DNA of 64,000 nucleotides from an uncultured Phycisphaerales bacterium (GTDB lineage Bacteria; Planctomycetota; Phycisphaerae; Phycisphaerales; SM1A02): contig CAJQQE010000039.1 in the NCBI GenBank assembly GCA_905480395.1, forward strand, positions 1 through 64,000, given 5' to 3'. This document shows, one piece after another, positions 16,012 to 24,470 of this stretch. Within the stretch, counting starts at the first letter, position 1, and each line of letters opens with the position of its first letter. The notes beneath the pieces were generated by a model. That model had not been told where the DNA came from, ran no database searches, and saw only the letters and a list, made by a program, of their open reading frames with translations. A program made the translations under genes and the position numbers.

Positions 16012-17175
16012 ATGCGGGTTCCTCATTCCTTCCCACATTTCCGATGGACGATTGGCCTTCTGCTAACCCTGGCGGCAATGTGCTGCTTCGATGCCTCGGC
16101 GTTGGCCCGGCAGGATTCCTTTCAACTCGGCCCCGACGATCGCTGGGAGTTGGAGAATGAAGGAAAGGTCAACACCGCCGCCAAACAAGTACTCCAGGCC
16201 CGAAGAGCGCTGGCCCTCGGCGAGCCGCAGCGAGCTCGAGCCCTCGCCTCGGCATACCTCGACAAATTTCCCGGTGGCGAAGTTCGCCCTGAGATGCTTC
16301 TGGTTCGAGGCGATGCGTTGGTCGAGATGGGCGATGAGTACAAGGCGCTCTTCGACTATGAAGCGATCACTCGAAAATACTCCGGGAGCCGGGCCTTCGT
16401 CACGGCGCTGGAGCGGGAATATCAGATCGCCGTCGCCTATGCGGACGGTCTGAGACGAAAGTTTCTCGGCACCTTCCGCATTCTCGATGCCTCCGACGAT
16501 GCTCAGGAACTTCTCATCCGAATCCAAGAACGACTTCCCGGAAGCCGGCTCGCCGAAGATGCGGGCATGCGACTGGCCGACTTCTACTTCGAACGATCAC
16601 AGATGCGGCTTGCCGCGGATGCCTACGACCTGTTCGTCCAGAACTACCCCAGATCCGAGCAGATCGAAAAGGCCCGCGAACGACTCATCCAGTCCTATCT
16701 CGCGTCCTACCGCGGACCGCGATACGACGACACTGGGCTGCGGGACGCCAAGCGTCGACTCGAACTGCTTCGAGTGACCCAGCCAAGCCTCGCTCAGCGG
16801 GTCGGCTCGGACGCGCTGTTGGTTCGAATCGACGAGTCGGTGGCCCGGAAGTTTTTAACCACGGCCGAGTGGTATCTCTCAATCGGTGATCCGGTCTCCG
16901 CAGAGTTGTATCTTCGACGCGTCGTCGAACTTCACCCCGCGACGGTCGCCGCCCTCGACGCACTCCGACTCGCCCCCCGCATTCTTGCCCAAATGCCGGC
17001 AAGGATCGCCGCCGAAACGCCGGACTATCAAGCGATGGCCCAGGCCCTTCTCGGGGCCGAGGCGCCGAGGCAGCCAGGCGTGCAGGCCCGCCCGGAGATC
17101 CCATTGCCGGCGTCCAAGTCCCTGGCCCCGGAGACCCCGGTCGAGGCCACCGTGAATCCGGAGCCCGATCGATGA
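16012..17175 (+). CDS. BamD/YfiO-like outer membrane assembly protein
   Basis: 387 residues with a signal peptide (WTIGLLLTLAAMCCFDASALA) and then tetratricopeptide-like helical repeats: ARALASAYLDKFPGGEVRPE, EALFDYEAI-type, YPRSEQIEKARERL and AELYLRRVVELHP. This fits BamD, the periplasmic TPR scaffold of the BAM complex that inserts beta-barrel proteins. There is no clean lipobox, although two Cys lie at the end of the hydrophobic core. The C-terminal 50 residues are Pro-rich. Its stop overlaps the LptE-like gene (ATGA), so both are made together. Confidence 0.78.
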   Translation: MRVPHSFPHFRWTIGLLLTLAAMCCFDASALARQDSFQLGPDDRWELENEGKVNTAAKQVLQARRALALGEPQRARALASAYLDKFPGGEVRPEMLLVRGDALVEMGDEYKALFDYEAITRKYSGSRAFVTALEREYQIAVAYADGLRRKFLGTFRILDASDDAQELLIRIQERLPGSRLAEDAGMRLADFYFERSQMRLAADAYDLFVQNYPRSEQIEKARERLIQSYLASYRGPRYDDTGLRDAKRRLELLRVTQPSLAQRVGSDALLVRIDESVARKFLTTAEWYLSIGDPVSAELYLRRVVELHPATVAALDALRLAPRILAQMPARIAAETPDYQAMAQALLGAEAPRQPGVQARPEIPLPASKSLAPETPVEATVNPEPDR

Positions 17176-17717
17176 TCGGCCAAGAGACATGCCCAAAGAG
17201 GCTGGCCGCCCTCCTGATTGCGATCTGCGGTGGCCTTCTTCCGTGGCACGGCTGCGCGAAGAGCCCGGACGAAGGCTGGACCATGGCGTCGACTCACGAT
17301 GACCAGTACCGCACGATCTCGGTCCCGATGTTCACCAACAACACCTGGTTCCGAGGCCTCGAGGTCGAATTAGGACGGTCCTTGGTTGTCGAGATCGAAT
17401 CGACGACCCCCTACAAGGTGACTGGCCAAGGAACCGCCGACACGCTCCTAAGGGGCCGGATTCAATCCGCGGAACTCATCAAACTCTCCGGCAGCGTCAC
17501 GACCGGACTCGCCAACGAGATGCTCTTTAAGGCGGTTCTCGACTTCGAGTGGATCGACCTCGCGACGGGAGAGACGATCGTGGAACGCCAAGGTTTCGCC
17601 GCATCTGCTCTTTTTACGCCTTCTCGACCATCTCAGGAAACGATCGATCTTGCTCGTTTCGGCGTCGTACAGCAGTTAGCGGCAGATTTGGTCGATGCCC
17701 TTCGAGACGATTGGTGA
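17172..17717 (+). CDS. LptE-like LPS assembly lipoprotein
   Basis: 181 residues. A signal sequence ends at Cys28 (WHGC), a weak lipobox. The pattern that follows, YRTISVPMFTNNTWFRGLEV and then IESTTPYKVTGQGTADTLLRG, is the signature of LptE-type proteins of Planctomycetota and related phyla (RTIAVPxFxNxTxxxxxE). LptE plugs the LptD barrel that places lipopolysaccharide on the outer surface. It is translationally coupled to the BamD-like gene, which supports an outer-membrane job. Confidence 0.78.
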   Translation: MIGQETCPKRLAALLIAICGGLLPWHGCAKSPDEGWTMASTHDDQYRTISVPMFTNNTWFRGLEVELGRSLVVEIESTTPYKVTGQGTADTLLRGRIQSAELIKLSGSVTTGLANEMLFKAVLDFEWIDLATGETIVERQGFAASALFTPSRPSQETIDLARFGVVQQLAADLVDALRDDW

Positions 17718-17802
17718 TTTTCGCATCAAGGCCGCCCCTTGATGCGAACCCTTGGCAATAATGACTTTCCATTTGAATTCCATGCCCGATGAGGTCCTCC
17801 TG

Positions 17803-19851
17803 ATGTCCAGCGATCAAGGCCAAGGCTCGAACCCGAAGAAATCGGATCCAAGCCGACAGAATGAACCCTCCGGACCAGGTGGTCCTCAGCCGACCCGCCC
17901 TCGTCGTCCATTGATGACGTGGGTCATTCTGTTTTCACTCGTGGCCCTGGTCTGGGTCGTGATCGTCAGTTCGAACGATACGACGACGCAAGTTGATCTC
18001 AATGAGTTCAAGACGCTGGTTGAGAACAAGGATGTCGAGCTCGGCTCCGTCTCAGTCTCCGCGATTGAACTCTTGGCGACCTTGAAGGAAGGCACGACTG
18101 GATATCCGCCCAAGAACGGCGAAGCCTCCAGAGTTTCGGTCGAGATCGCGGCCGGCGGCCTCCCCTTCGTGCTCGAAGAATTGAAGGGATTGGGCATCGC
18201 GTTCGAGATGCACAAGTCTGACTCGACTTGGATGCAGTTACTCATCGGCTTCGGCCCCATCCTGCTCGTCTTCATCATCATCTGGTTCTTCATCATGCGA
18301 TCGATGCGGAACGCCGGCGGCGGCCCCGGAGGCATGCTCGGCAACTTTGGCAAGAGTCGCCATCGCGTCCAGACCAAGGACACCGTGAACGTCTCATTCA
18401 AGGACGTCGCCGGGGTGCAGGAAGCCAAAGAAGAAGTTCAAGAATTGGTGACGTTCCTCAAGGATCCGAAGCGCTTCCAGCGTCTCGGAGGCCGAATTCC
18501 CCGCGGCGTGCTCCTCGAGGGACTCCCGGGCTGCGGGAAGACGTTGCTCGCCAAGGCGATCGCCGGCGAAGCGGACGTGCCGTTCTTCTCCATCTCCGGC
18601 TCAGACTTTGTCGAGATGTTCGTCGGCGTCGGCGCCAGCCGGGTCCGCGACCTCTTCAAGCAGGCCAAAGAGAATTCTCCCTGCATCATCTTCCTCGACG
18701 AAATCGACGCCGTCGGTCGTCGCCGGGGGGGCGGGTCCACCACGGGTGGGCATGATGAACGGGAACAAACGCTCAACGCGATTCTGGTGGAGATGGATGG
18801 CTTCGACGCCACCAACCAAGTCATCGTGATTGCCGCGACCAACCGAGCTGACGTCCTCGACCCCGCCCTCACGCGTCCCGGTCGATTCGACCGGACGGTG
18901 AGCGTTCCGCTCCCGGATCTCGAAGGAAGAGCCCAGATCCTTGCGGTCCATGCTCGTAAGGTCAAGACCGGCCCCGACGTCGACCTCGTCCGCCTGGGCC
19001 GTGGAACCCCGATGTTCAGTGGCGCCGATCTGGCCGCCTTGATCAACGAAGCCGCGATCATTGCGACGATGGCCGACAAGGACTTCGTCGAAATGTGCGA
19101 CCTTGAGGAAGCCCGCGACAAGGTTCGTTGGGGCCGCGCCCGCCGAAGCCACAAGGTCGAGGAAGAGGATCGTGTCGCCACGGCGTATCACGAAGCCGGG
19201 CACGCCGTCGTCCAATCCTTGCTCGATGATGCCGACCCGCTGCACAAGGTCACGATCATTCCCCGCGGTGCCGCCGGTGGGGCCACCTTCAGTCTCCCCG
19301 AGAAGGACCGACATGGCTACGGCCGGAAGTACATCGAAGCGACGCTTCGCGTGCTCTGCGCTGGCCGCATTGCCGAAGAGAAGAAGACGGGTGATACATC
19401 CAGTGGCGCCAGCATGGACATCAAGATGGCGACTCAGTACGCCCGGGCGATGGTCCTCGAATGGGGTATGAGTGACCGGGTCGGTTTCGTCAACTACGCC
19501 GGGAGCGATCAACGAGAGATGTTTCTGCCTGAAAAGGAGTACTCGGACGAAACGGCAAGAGTCATCGACGAGGAGATCCGCAAGATCGTTGACGCCGCAT
19601 ACGAGGAATGCACCCGTTTGATCGCGACGCACTGGGAACAGTTGGTCGCGGTGGCAGAGGCGTTGCTCAAGTACGAAACGCTGAGCAGCGACGATGTCGA
19701 CAAGTTGATGAAGGGCGAACGAATGGAGAAGCCCACCGTGGCCGAACTGCTCTCCGCGGAAGCCGCCAAGACGACCCTCCCGCCGCCGTCGGCCAAAACC
19801 GCCGAAGACCCTGGCAGCGATCTCCCGGACATCATGCCCTCCCCGGCATGA
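17803..19851 (+). CDS. ftsH: ATP-dependent zinc metalloprotease FtsH
   Basis: 682 residues with the full FtsH plan: two N-terminal membrane helices ([19 protein letters not shown] and [19 protein letters not shown]) around a periplasmic domain, an AAA+ module with Walker A GLPGCGKT near residue 240, Walker [10 protein letters not shown], the second region of homology [18 protein letters not shown], and the zinc protease site HEAGH near residue 463. FtsH degrades damaged membrane proteins and selected regulators. Of several in-frame ATGs, 17803 is chosen because GATGAGG lies 8 bases before it; starts at 17752 or 17761 lack a ribosome site. A strong terminator follows. Confidence 0.96.
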   Translation: MSSDQGQGSNPKKSDPSRQNEPSGPGGPQPTRPRRPLMTWVILFSLVALVWVVIVSSNDTTTQVDLNEFKTLVENKDVELGSVSVSAIELLATLKEGTTGYPPKNGEASRVSVEIAAGGLPFVLEELKGLGIAFEMHKSDSTWMQLLIGFGPILLVFIIIWFFIMRSMRNAGGGPGGMLGNFGKSRHRVQTKDTVNVSFKDVAGVQEAKEEVQELVTFLKDPKRFQRLGGRIPRGVLLEGLPGCGKTLLAKAIAGEADVPFFSISGSDFVEMFVGVGASRVRDLFKQAKENSPCIIFLDEIDAVGRRRGGGSTTGGHDEREQTLNAILVEMDGFDATNQVIVIAATNRADVLDPALTRPGRFDRTVSVPLPDLEGRAQILAVHARKVKTGPDVDLVRLGRGTPMFSGADLAALINEAAIIATMADKDFVEMCDLEEARDKVRWGRARRSHKVEEEDRVATAYHEAGHAVVQSLLDDADPLHKVTIIPRGAAGGATFSLPEKDRHGYGRKYIEATLRVLCAGRIAEEKKTGDTSSGASMDIKMATQYARAMVLEWGMSDRVGFVNYAGSDQREMFLPEKEYSDETARVIDEEIRKIVDAAYEECTRLIATHWEQLVAVAEALLKYETLSSDDVDKLMKGERMEKPTVAELLSAEAAKTTLPPPSAKTAEDPGSDLPDIMPSPA

Positions 19852-19896
19852 TCGATTCCGCGAAGACTCGATCACGAGGGATGAAGAGAACTCACC

Positions 19897-19926
19897 ACGA
19901 CCCCGGCGCTGCCGGGGTCGTTTTTA
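19897..19926 (+). terminator. Intrinsic terminator after ftsH
   Basis: ACGACCCCGGC (19897-19907) pairs with GCCGGGGTCGT (19911-19921), an 11-bp perfect stem with a 3-base loop, followed by TTTTTAT. It overlaps the last codon of the convergent membrane-protein gene. Confidence 0.93.
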
Positions 19927-20493
19927 TTCTGTCCGAGGGTGATCACCGACATCAATCGGCGCCGTTGCAAGGCTTCCAAGTTCCTTACCACGACGATTGA
20001 CCTCGACGACGAAGAGGATCAAGAACACGAGACCAACGAGGGCCACGATGCCGCCGAACGCACTCGCGCTCACGCCCGCGATCATCCAAGGGTCGAGGGG
20101 CGGCGACTCGGTACCCGTTGACATGTTTGACATTCTGAGCGAACCGACGAGTTGCAGTCCGCCCCCGACGATGGAAAGCACCAACTGAAGCACCATGGAG
20201 ACGGCGTAGGCCATCCCCTTGAATCGACCGCAGTCTCCCCGGTCAAGCCCTCGTGCTTCGAATGCGGCAGACAAACCACCGCATATCCGACTGGCCACGA
20301 AGAACGCCCAAATGGTCTGAAACACCGGGATCACCATCAACCAGACCATGCCCGGATCCATCCTCTGGTGCTCGGCCGGGACGGCGCCCCCCGCCCGGTA
20401 GACCAGAAAAATCATCCAGATGAAGACGCCCAGGACCGCGAGGATCACGGCGATGATGATCAAGAGAATCAGAATGACGGCGACTGCACCCAT
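19924..20493 (-). CDS. Four-helix membrane protein, paralogue of the gene at 20927-21481
   Basis: 189 residues with hydrophobic helices near residues 5-32, 48-70, 92-117 and 140-165. It shares the line PGMVWLMVIPVFQTIWAFFV with PGLVWLAVIPFFNTIWWFFV in the gene 440 bases upstream, and both have a DCGR motif after the second helix, so they are diverged duplicates. The start at 20493 has GAGG 8 bases upstream. I do not recognise a named function; similar proteins with a P-x-x-x-x-IWxFF core are known only as membrane proteins of unknown role. A short charged tail ends the protein. Confidence 0.75.
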   Translation of the reverse strand: MGAVAVILILLIIIAVILAVLGVFIWMIFLVYRAGGAVPAEHQRMDPGMVWLMVIPVFQTIWAFFVASRICGGLSAAFEARGLDRGDCGRFKGMAYAVSMVLQLVLSIVGGGLQLVGSLRMSNMSTGTESPPLDPWMIAGVSASAFGGIVALVGLVFLILFVVEVNRRGKELGSLATAPIDVGDHPRTE

Positions 20494-20618
20494 ACGAATG
20501 ACCTCGATTTTGACTTGTCAGATCTCTGGCCACGCCACCGAGGCTCGACTGGAACTGGAACAAGGAAAGATGACGAAACAACTCGAAGAAGCTTGGCCCC
20601 GGCGGCGACTCACCATTC

Positions 20619-20930
20619 TCACCCTACCAAGAACCCCTGCAGACGAATCTCGATGTCTTTTCGGATGCCCCGGACGTCCATTACTTTGTCTCGGGAACTC
20701 GCTCCGGAGACGAGTCTCACATCGCGGATCGGGACGCCCAATGATCGCGCAAGGACGCTCCGAATCGCGTCGTTAGCGCTGCCACCCTCGGGTGGAGCAG
20801 AGACCCGAATCTTCAGTTGATCCCCGAGTCATCCGGCGACTGCGTCGTGTTTCGCTCGTAGCACGGCTTTGATGCGGATCCGCACCGCATCACTTTTCGA
20901 CGGTACGGCGCAGACCGGCCGATCCGTCAT
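20619..20930 (-). pseudogene. DUF167 (YggU family) gene interrupted by an in-frame TGA
   Basis: The frame opens with ATG at 20930, overlapping the upstream gene's stop as ATGA, and reads 33 residues to VLRAKHDAVAG. A TGA follows at 20831-20829, and then the same frame continues for 69 residues to a second TGA at 20619. The second part begins LGDQLKIRVSAPPEGGSAN and ends with LVSGASSRDKVMDVRGI, the DUF167 core. Placed together the two halves make one full-length family member of about 103 residues with no gap and no frameshift. The family usually has an ordinary residue (Leu, Trp, Arg or Glu) at the stop position. Explanations are a recent nonsense mutation, a sequencing error, or recoding. 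Confidence 0.85.
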
Positions 20931-21481
20931 GCACCGGACTCTTGGATGATGGAATCGAGCTCACGAAGCCGCGAGGCGGCGCCGTGAACCCGCGCCACGA
21001 AGACCGCGAAGCACGCGATGCCACCCAGGATCATCAGCACCCCGAGTCCATTGAGCGAGCCGCCGAACCCCGCCACGGGGCCGCCGGCATCCGCCGCGAT
21101 GGTCTCGAGTCCTTGAGCGATCGCCTGGGCAAGTCCGCCCGCGAAGATGAGGCTGATGCCGGTCGCTCCCAATGCGGCGAACACCAACCCGATATCACGC
21201 CCGCAATCACCGTGAGATTCTTCGCGACGTAGCAACGCGCACCGCAGCGATTCAGGGATCCGGGTCACCACGAAGAACCACCAGATCGTGTTGAAGAACG
21301 GAATGACCGCCAACCAGACGAGGCCGGGTTTGAATCGGCGCTCCGGTTCGGGGACCGCCGCCGCCGCCCGTTGCAGGGTCAGGAGAAGCCAGGCGAAGAC
21401 GGCGATGGCGACGACGAGGAAGATCACGCCGAGGATCGGATTACCATTGGTCGAGGAGTCTGCTGCAGTCTGCGGATCCAT
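20927..21481 (-). CDS. Four-helix membrane protein, paralogue of the gene at 19924-20493
   Basis: 184 residues from ATG at 21481, with GGAG 8 bases upstream; an in-frame opening to 21655 adds an Arg/Pro-rich stretch that does not fit. Helices lie near residues 15-35, 48-70, 92-120 and 140-162. The second helix block PGLVWLAVIPFFNTIWWFFV matches its neighbour. A GDCGRDIGL segment follows, also shared. Its stop overlaps the start of the interrupted DUF167 gene, so the two belong to one transcript. Function unknown. Confidence 0.75.
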   Translation of the reverse strand: MDPQTAADSSTNGNPILGVIFLVVAIAVFAWLLLTLQRAAAAVPEPERRFKPGLVWLAVIPFFNTIWWFFVVTRIPESLRCALLRREESHGDCGRDIGLVFAALGATGISLIFAGGLAQAIAQGLETIAADAGGPVAGFGGSLNGLGVLMILGGIACFAVFVARVHGAASRLRELDSIIQESGA

Positions 21482-21669
21482 GGATTCGCTCCGATCGGAA
21501 TTTGGGGGGAAGAGGAGGAGGGCCGGGGGGAGACACCCCAATAAAGATAGTGGCAGAACCACCCGCCGGACTCGACCCGCCGGGAGCAGAGGTCCGCGAC
21601 CAGCCTTACCGGCCAAAGAACCCGTGCGACGCCCGTTCATCCACCCGAACTCCACCGAGATTCACTTCG

Positions 21670-23172
21670 TCAAGCCGGCGATTCGGTTGGGCCGGCCCCC
21701 GTGCCATCGTCGGCTCGAGCCGGTTTCTTCTGACGACCTCGTGTCTCGGCGTCGCCGAGCATCGCCTTGGTGCGCAACAGATGGTGGTAGTGCTGGGCGA
21801 ATCGATGCGCTTCGTCTCGAATCGCCTGGCAGACCTTCAAGCCGAGGTTCTCCCGGCCAAGCCGGATCGGTTCCGCTCGCTGTTGCACGAAGATCAACTC
21901 CTCCTTCTTTGCGAGCGAGATCACCATGGGTGGTTTCACCTCGAGTTGTTCGAAGGCTTCGATCGCGGCATTCAACTGGCCGAGCCCACCGTCGATCAGG
22001 ATCACGTCGGGATAGAGTTCGTTTCCGTCGCCCGCCTCGCGGTACCGGCGCGAAACGACCTCGCGAATCGCCATGTAGTCATCATTTCCGACGGTCCGGA
22101 TCTTGAAGCGTCGGTAGCCGTCCTTGAATGGCCGGCCGTCAATGAAGCAGACCTTGGAGCCGACGGTTTCGCCGCCCGCGAGGTGCGCGATGTCGATGGC
22201 TTCTAGGCAACGGATCGGAGCTTCCATTCCCAACGTCTTCTGCAAAGAACGGATTCCCTTTCCCGGGTCGTGCACGAATGAAGTGACCTCGGGCTGCCAG
22301 TCATACTGACCGTCTTCCTTACTCCGGCGTTCCCGTTCATCGAGTCGATCAATCGAACGAATCTGATCACGGAGGACCGCCGCCCGCTCGAATCGGCGCG
22401 CCGATGCCGCTTCTTGCATTTCCAACTTCAGTTCACGAAGCATGGCGGTGCGCTTCGATCCGAGAAATCGAATGAGCCGATCGATGTCCTCGCGATAATT
22501 CTCCGGAGAGATTCGATTCGCGCACGGCGCCGTGCACTGGCCGATCGAATGAAGAAGGCACGGCCGGAACGAACGGTTCTTCGGTTCATCACTTCGGATC
22601 TCGAGCTCGCACGTTCGGTACTTGAACACCCGTTGAAGGAGTTGGACCGAGTGGCGGAGGGCGTTGACGGAAGTGAAGGGACCAAAGATTTTGGCACCCT
22701 TGAATCGCGAATCGCCAGGATTCCTGGTCACGAAGACGCCAGGGAACTCATCCCGGACGGTGATCGCGAGGTACGGAAACGTCTTATCGTCGACCAGCCG
22801 CTCATTGAATCGAGGCCGAATGTCCTTGACCAACCGAGCTTCGAGCAGCAGGGCTTCCCATTCGCCCTCACACTCCAGCACATCAAAATCATCAATCAGG
22901 CGGAGCATCGGGGATTTTCGAGGCCCCAGATCCACGGATGACTGAAAGTAGGTCGAAACTCGATTAGGGAGCACTGACGCTTTTCCGACGTACAGGACGA
23001 CGCCAGCCTGGTCCTTCATCAGATACACACCAGCCACTCGAGGAAGACCCCGAGCCTTCGCCGATAATCGCTTGAGGCGATCCTCAGCAGCCTTTCTTGG
23101 ATCCTGATCTCCGTCTCGACCTGATTCCGGATCGACATCTGAATCGGGGTTTTCGGACATTGAAGAGGACAT
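21670..23172 (-). CDS. uvrC: Excinuclease ABC subunit C, lacking the C-terminal HhH domain
   Basis: 500 residues. The order is: GIY-YIG nuclease domain from about residue 45 (GVYLMKDQAGVVLYVGKA), a Cys-bearing linker (CLLHSIGQCTAPC), UVR helix pair (ARRFERAAVLRDQI), and the RNase H-like second nuclease (EAIDIAHLAGG, DVILIDGGLGQL, RDEAHRFA). These make the two cuts on either side of DNA damage with UvrA and UvrB. The protein stops about 25 residues after RDEAHRFA, so the tandem helix-hairpin-helix domain found in most UvrC proteins of about 600 residues is missing. The start at 23172 has GAGG 8 bases upstream. Confidence 0.93.
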   Translation of the reverse strand: MSSSMSENPDSDVDPESGRDGDQDPRKAAEDRLKRLSAKARGLPRVAGVYLMKDQAGVVLYVGKASVLPNRVSTYFQSSVDLGPRKSPMLRLIDDFDVLECEGEWEALLLEARLVKDIRPRFNERLVDDKTFPYLAITVRDEFPGVFVTRNPGDSRFKGAKIFGPFTSVNALRHSVQLLQRVFKYRTCELEIRSDEPKNRSFRPCLLHSIGQCTAPCANRISPENYREDIDRLIRFLGSKRTAMLRELKLEMQEAASARRFERAAVLRDQIRSIDRLDERERRSKEDGQYDWQPEVTSFVHDPGKGIRSLQKTLGMEAPIRCLEAIDIAHLAGGETVGSKVCFIDGRPFKDGYRRFKIRTVGNDDYMAIREVVSRRYREAGDGNELYPDVILIDGGLGQLNAAIEAFEQLEVKPPMVISLAKKEELIFVQQRAEPIRLGRENLGLKVCQAIRDEAHRFAQHYHHLLRTKAMLGDAETRGRQKKPARADDGTGAGPTESPA

Positions 23173-23253
23173 GAGCCATCCCTCGAGAGGTCAGTTTCGA
23201 CGACAAAATCGATCGGAGTAGATCTCGTCGTCGATTTTCCCGATTGGTTAACA

Positions 23254-23281
23254 TTGCGTTTCGGGAACAATGCGCTAGGAT
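23254..23281 (+). promoter_or_regulatory. Candidate promoter for the Cys-rich lipoprotein gene
   Basis: TTGCGT (23254-23259) and TAGGAT (23276-23281) are separated by 16 bases, about 100 bases before the lipoprotein start, in the most A/T-rich part of the divergent uvrC/lipoprotein gap. Both boxes are imperfect matches to a sigma-70 promoter. Confidence 0.35.
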
Positions 23282-23378
23282 ATACAGTCCATCCAACAGT
23301 CGGAGAACCGTAGGCCCGTTGGCCTGACGGCCTCAAACGTTCCAATCATTTGATGATCAATTTTCAGGAGTCCAAACG

Positions 23379-23768
23379 ATGAAGAGCTTCCTCACCATTG
23401 CCACCCTCGCCCTCGCCACCGCACTGGTCGGCTGCAACAACAACAAGCAGGACGCGGCTGCCCCTGGCGCTGTTTCCGGCGAATGCTGCAGTGACACGGG
23501 TACCTGCTGCTCCACGGCCGCTGCCCCCGGCGCCGTCTCGGCTGATTCCTGCGGTTCGAGCTGCTCAGACGCTGCCGCCCCCGGCGCCGTCTCCAGTGAC
23601 GCCTGCGGTTCAAGCTGCTCAGACGCTGCCGCCCCCGGCGCCGTCTCCAGCGACGCCTGCGGTTCCGCTTCGAGCTGCTCCGACGCTGCCGCCCCCGGCG
23701 CCGTCTCCAGCGACGACGCTTGCGGTTCCGGTTCGGGCGCTTGCCCCTTCAGCGGCCAGGCCGGCTGA
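23379..23768 (+). CDS. Cys-rich tandem-repeat lipoprotein
   Basis: 129 residues. The signal ALATALVGC ends at the lipobox Cys19. The rest is five tandem copies of a unit of about 18-20 residues built on AAAPGAVSSDACGSSCSD. Besides Cys19 there are 12 Cys in pairs: CC, CC, CGSSC, CGSSC, CGSASSC and CGSGSGAC. No folded domain is recognisable; the evenly spaced Cys pairs could bind metal, form disulfides or crosslink the protein. The DNA repeats are nearly identical (unit about 54-60 bases), so copy number may change by slippage. AGGAG lies 8 bases before the ATG. It stands alone with its own terminator. Confidence 0.8.
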   Translation: MKSFLTIATLALATALVGCNNNKQDAAAPGAVSGECCSDTGTCCSTAAAPGAVSADSCGSSCSDAAAPGAVSSDACGSSCSDAAAPGAVSSDACGSASSCSDAAAPGAVSSDDACGSGSGACPFSGQAG

Positions 23769-23802
23769 TCACCCGAGGCAGACGCCTCCCGTGACGAAAT
23801 AT

Positions 23803-23841
23803 GACGCCCGTCCCGCAACCTGCGGGGCGGGCGTCTTCGTT
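23803..23841 (+). terminator. Likely terminator after the Cys-rich lipoprotein gene
   Basis: GACGCCCGTCCCGCA (23803-23817) pairs with TGCGGGGCGGGCGTC (23821-23835), a 15-bp stem with one mismatch and a 3-base loop, followed only by TTCGTT. The stem is strong but the T-run is weak. Confidence 0.6.
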
Positions 23842-23882
23842 GCGCTCGATATAATGCGAGCCCCCACTCTCGGAGCTACCTG

Positions 23883-24470
23883 ATGTATCGACCCCGTTTC
23901 GTATCCGCCAGCATTCTCATCTCGCTTGCGGCGATCACCGTCGGATCAGGTTGTGGCGGTGGAAATGCCACGCATCGGGCACTCAAAGAAGGTTGGTATA
24001 CCTATGGCGACGCCCGCACCGTCGATCCCATCACGGTCCCAGTCACCGAACTCGAAGCGTGGAGCGGTGACGAGGTGGTCCTCGAGGGCTGGATCAGCGA
24101 AGTCTGTGCGAAGAAGGGATGTTGGATTCGGATGCAAGATGACCTTGGCGACTCCGTGCTCGTCCGCTTCAAAGACTACGGGTTCTTCGTGCCCCGTAAT
24201 GCTCGTGGTCGACGAACCGTGGTGCACGGAAGCCCAATGCTCAAGACGCTCTCGATCGAACAACGACGTCACCTCCTGGCGGATGCCGGCGCCGATGCGG
24301 CCAGTATGGCGGCCATCAACACCCCATCAACGGAAGTCGTGCTCTATGCCGATGGCGTGTGGATCCAAGGCGGTGGTCTCGAAGCGCCGTATGCCCCCCC
24401 AGCCGCTGAAGACTGCATCGTGGATGAAGCCCCCTCCGCCAGTAACCCCGCACCGGTGAATGACCAATGA
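23883..24470 (+). CDS. DUF4920 lipoprotein
   Basis: 195 residues with a lipoprotein signal ending near VGSGCGGG. The central part matches DUF4920, an OB-like domain: VVLEGWISEVCAKKGCWIRM, then DSVLVRFKDYGFFVPRNARG and RRTVVHGSPM. The CAKKGCW pair of Cys is the hallmark of the family and may bind a metal or be redox active. No reaction is established for the family. Its stop overlaps the dihydroorotase start (ATGA), so the two are co-translated, though no shared role is obvious. Confidence 0.8.
   Translation: MYRPRFVSASILISLAAITVGSGCGGGNATHRALKEGWYTYGDARTVDPITVPVTELEAWSGDEVVLEGWISEVCAKKGCWIRMQDDLGDSVLVRFKDYGFFVPRNARGRRTVVHGSPMLKTLSIEQRRHLLADAGADAASMAAINTPSTEVVLYADGVWIQGGGLEAPYAPPAAEDCIVDEAPSASNPAPVNDQ

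Noticed and set aside
18601-19875. A 424-codon minus-strand frame opposite ftsH
   Set aside because: Shadow of an unmistakable ftsH.
23460-23768. CRISPR-like array
   Set aside because: The repeats are contiguous, coding and multiples of three with no unique spacers; they encode the Cys-rich lipoprotein.
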